Source: Betaproteobacteria bacterium (lineage in GTDB: Bacteria > Pseudomonadota > Gammaproteobacteria > Burkholderiales > Burkholderiaceae). Taken from it: a stretch of DNA of 8,383 nucleotides. The position numbers and the translations under genes are program-made. Positions 6,679 through 8,383 of this stretch are shown piece by piece (position 1 is the stretch's first letter; the number at the start of each line of letters is the position of its first letter). The notes under the pieces were generated by a model that made no database searches, was not told the origin of the DNA, and worked only from the letters and a program-made list of their open reading frames with translations. Location: positions 1 through 8,383 of the forward strand of contig JABMMT010000036.1 in the NCBI GenBank assembly GCA_013205155.1, written 5' to 3'.

Positions 6679-6683
6679 CCCCC
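6679..6683 (-). promoter_or_regulatory. Ribosome binding site supporting the short start of the GlsB/YeaQ-like gene
   Basis: On the minus strand GGGGG lies 5 nt before the ATG at 6673. It can pair with the anti-Shine-Dalgarno through G-C and G-U pairs. None of the upstream in-frame ATGs has a comparable purine run, so this site decides the start in favour of the 84-residue form. Confidence 0.45.
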
Positions 6684-6703
6684 ATTAATAGCGTCATCAA
6701 ATC

Positions 6704-6709
6704 TATAAT
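6704..6709 (+). promoter_or_regulatory. Candidate -10 hexamer TATAAT for hemA
   Basis: A perfect TATAAT ends 7 nt before the hemA ATG, so transcription would begin at or one base before the start codon. No consensus -35 is seen at 16-18 bp (the sequence there is CCCATT) and there is no extended -10 TG. No Shine-Dalgarno is present before hemA, which fits a leaderless transcript. The site also lies upstream of the GlsB/YeaQ-like gene on the other strand, so the two transcription units may share this region. Confidence 0.45.
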
Positions 6710-6716
6710 CACCATT

Positions 6717-8033
6717 ATGAAGTTGTTGACACTCGGCATCAATCATCACACAGCGCCGGTCGCCATTCGGGAAAAGGTCGCCTTTGACCCCGAATTTCTT
6801 CAAGAAGCGTTGCACGATCTTCGTCAACACCTCCTTGGCGAGAATCAGGCTGGGCTACCCGAGGCAACCATTTTGTCAACTTGCAATCGCACTGAAGTCT
6901 ATTGTGCTGCCAATGATGCCAGCGCGGCCGGACTCTTACATGAAGCGACTTTTGATTGGCTTGCCAAAACCCAACGACTGGCCCCAAGCAGTCTTCAGCC
7001 CCATATTTACTCTCTTCCCCAATCAGATGCGGTTCGTCACGCTTTTAGGGTGGCATGCGGTCTAGATTCAATGGTCATTGGCGAAACCCAAATCTTGGGA
7101 CAAATGAAAGATGCGGTTAGAACTGCCAATGATGCAGGAGTTTTAGGTACTTACCTAAACCAACTGTTTCAGAAAACATTCGCTGTTGCCAAGGAAGTTC
7201 GTGGCTCAACAGAAATAGGCGCGCATTCAATTTCAATGGCCGCCGCATCTGTTCGCTTATCAGAACGCATTTTCGAAAAGATTTCCGATCAGCGGATTTT
7301 ATTTATTGGTGCTGGTGACATGATTACCCTGTGTGCAACTCACTTTGTAGCGCGCAAACCTAAAAATGTAGCGATTGCCAATCGCACGATTGAACGAGGT
7401 CAAGAGCTTGCAGACATTATTTCTTCTCAAAATGTAGAAGCTGAATCGTTCAGACTTTCGGAGCTACCTGGGCGCCTCCATGAATTCGACATTATTATTT
7501 CGAGCACTGCCTCCTCCTTACCTATAATTGGTCTGGGTATGGTGGAAAGCGCCCTGAAATTACGTCGTCATAAACCCATGGTCATGATTGACTTGGCTGT
7601 CCCGCGTGACTTTGAGCCTGAAATCTCCAGACTTGCTGATGTGTATCTGTATACCGTAGACGATTTAGGTCTCATGATTCAGACTGGCGCCAATTTGCGT
7701 CAAGCTGCTGTTAGCCAGGCTGAGGCGATCATTGAAGATCGCGTTGGCAACTTTATGCATTGGATGGATGGGCGCAATGCAGTGCCAATCATTCAGGATA
7801 TACAACAGCAAGGCGAACGCTTAAGACAACTTGAGCTTGAGCGTGCAATGAAACGCCTCATGCGGGGGGATGATCCTCAAGAAGTTCTCAATGCAATGGC
7901 CCAAGGCCTGACTAATAAATTTTTACATGGTTCACTCCATGCACTCCAACACTCCAATGGTGCTGAGCGTGACGCTCTAATGAAATTATTGCCTAAGCTA
8001 TTTGCCTCGCATCCCAAGCCAGAAGATCATTAA
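6717..8033 (+). CDS. hemA: Glutamyl-tRNA reductase (first committed step of C5 tetrapyrrole synthesis)
   Basis: A 438-residue enzyme that reduces glutamyl-tRNA(Glu) to glutamate-1-semialdehyde with NADPH, feeding heme synthesis in the cytosol. The N-terminal catalytic domain (about 1-155) opens with LGINHHTAPVAIREK at 6-20 and carries the nucleophile Cys56 in STCNRTEVYC, then GLDSMVIGETQILGQ at 115-129. The NADPH-binding domain (about 165-315) shows GAGDM at 188-192, ANRT at 221-224 and AVPRDFEP at 294-301. The C-terminal helical dimerisation domain runs from about 320 to 425. Length is slightly above E. coli HemA (418). The ATG at 6717 is fixed by the family N-terminus; there is no Shine-Dalgarno, and a TATAAT ends 7 nt upstream. 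The stop codon abuts the prfA ATG, giving the hemA-prfA pair known from many proteobacteria. Confidence 0.98.
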   Translation: MKLLTLGINHHTAPVAIREKVAFDPEFLQEALHDLRQHLLGENQAGLPEATILSTCNRTEVYCAANDASAAGLLHEATFDWLAKTQRLAPSSLQPHIYSLPQSDAVRHAFRVACGLDSMVIGETQILGQMKDAVRTANDAGVLGTYLNQLFQKTFAVAKEVRGSTEIGAHSISMAAASVRLSERIFEKISDQRILFIGAGDMITLCATHFVARKPKNVAIANRTIERGQELADIISSQNVEAESFRLSELPGRLHEFDIIISSTASSLPIIGLGMVESALKLRRHKPMVMIDLAVPRDFEPEISRLADVYLYTVDDLGLMIQTGANLRQAAVSQAEAIIEDRVGNFMHWMDGRNAVPIIQDIQQQGERLRQLELERAMKRLMRGDDPQEVLNAMAQGLTNKFLHGSLHALQHSNGAERDALMKLLPKLFASHPKPEDH

Positions 8034-8383
8034 ATGAAGCCCAGCATGCGGGCTAAGCTAGATTACCTAGATACGCGCTTAGCCGAACTCAACTCCCTGT
8101 TAACTTCTGAAGAAGCGACCAAAGATATGGATGCTTATCGGAAACTCACGCGCGAGCATTCTGACATTGCCACCCTTGTGGAGCAATTTGGCCTTTACAA
8201 GCAAGCTGAAGCAGATGCGCAAGCAGCAGAGGAAATGCGCAAGGATCCGGAAATGAAGGACTTTGCCGATGATGAGCAAAAGCAAGCAACAGTAGTGATG
8301 GAAGAGCTTGAAGGGATCCTGCAAACACTCCTACTTCCCAAAGATGAAAATGACGAACGTAATGTGTTTTTAGAAATCCGTGC
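8034..8383 (+). CDS. prfA: Peptide chain release factor 1 (N-terminal part; C-terminus beyond window edge)
   Basis: The first 116 codons of RF1, which recognises UAA and UAG stop codons and triggers peptide release on the ribosome. The start MKPSMRAKLDYLDTRL matches the RF1 N-terminus (E. coli RF1 begins MKPSIVAKLE). Residues 1-103 are the acidic helical N-terminal domain. The visible end, DENDERNVFLEIR, is the conserved stretch that in RF1 and RF2 runs into AGTGGDE. The PxT anticodon-like motif and the GGQ catalytic motif lie beyond the window. The ATG follows the hemA TAA with no gap, so translation is probably coupled; AGAAG at 8021-8025 is a weak Shine-Dalgarno 8 nt upstream. An RF2 identity is unlikely given the MKPS start and hemA linkage. 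In E. coli the next gene is prmC, the RF1 methyltransferase; whether that holds here is not visible. Confidence 0.96.
   Translation, partial: MKPSMRAKLDYLDTRLAELNSLLTSEEATKDMDAYRKLTREHSDIATLVEQFGLYKQAEADAQAAEEMRKDPEMKDFADDEQKQATVVMEELEGILQTLLLPKDENDERNVFLEIR

Noticed and set aside
8100..8328. Two overlapping minus-strand open frames at the right edge
   Set aside because: This DNA encodes the RF1 N-terminal domain on the plus strand in a frame open to the window edge. The antisense frames are leucine/cysteine-rich mirror images of acidic helical codons.
1..8383. Novel multi-gene system, mobile element, CRISPR array or phage remnant
   Set aside because: All substantial frames are housekeeping or small chromosomal genes. 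No transposase, integrase, tRNA attachment site, spaced repeat array or toxin-antitoxin pair could be found by reading both strands.

Overview
The window looks like ordinary chromosomal DNA of a betaproteobacterium, most likely Burkholderiaceae and Polynucleobacter-like. This is inference from moderate, slightly AT-leaning composition, short intergenic gaps, the hemA-prfA order and the general flavour of the proteins; there is no rRNA or other marker to settle it. I see no mobile elements, CRISPR arrays, tRNAs or phage genes, and nothing that amounts to a new defence or metabolic system. The content is housekeeping, and the points of interest are in gene architecture and small regulatory signals.

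Layout. Positions 1-211 (minus) hold the first 70 codons of a membrane protein that runs off the left edge. A short divergent region with phased TACAAGT repeats separates it from a small winged-helix DNA-binding protein (338-685, plus). A strong symmetric hairpin (715-742) lies between that gene and the convergent ychF (767-1861, minus), an Obg-family ATPase linked to translation and stress. Only 40 bp separate ychF from a divergent plus-strand cluster: a ubiquinone-type FAD hydroxylase (1902-3176), dsbC (3169-3885), a cytosolic-looking M61 aminopeptidase with a PDZ domain (3891-5669) and ung (5678-6454). Gaps of -8, +5 and +8 nt suggest one operon. A small GlsB/YeaQ/YmgE-type membrane protein (6419-6673, minus) overlaps the 3' end of ung and faces away from hemA (6717-8033, plus). 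prfA starts directly after the hemA stop codon and runs off the right edge (8034-8383).

Functionally, the genes cover quinone synthesis (hydroxylase), periplasmic disulfide isomerisation (DsbC), peptide turnover (M61), uracil repair (Ung), the committed step of tetrapyrrole synthesis (HemA) and translation (YchF, RF1). Co-transcription probably reflects compact genome organisation more than one pathway.

Shine-Dalgarno sequences are weak or absent at most starts. Three genes (ychF, the hydroxylase, hemA) have a -10-like hexamer ending 6-7 nt before the ATG, so their mRNAs may be leaderless or nearly so. This is the most coherent unexplained pattern in the window.
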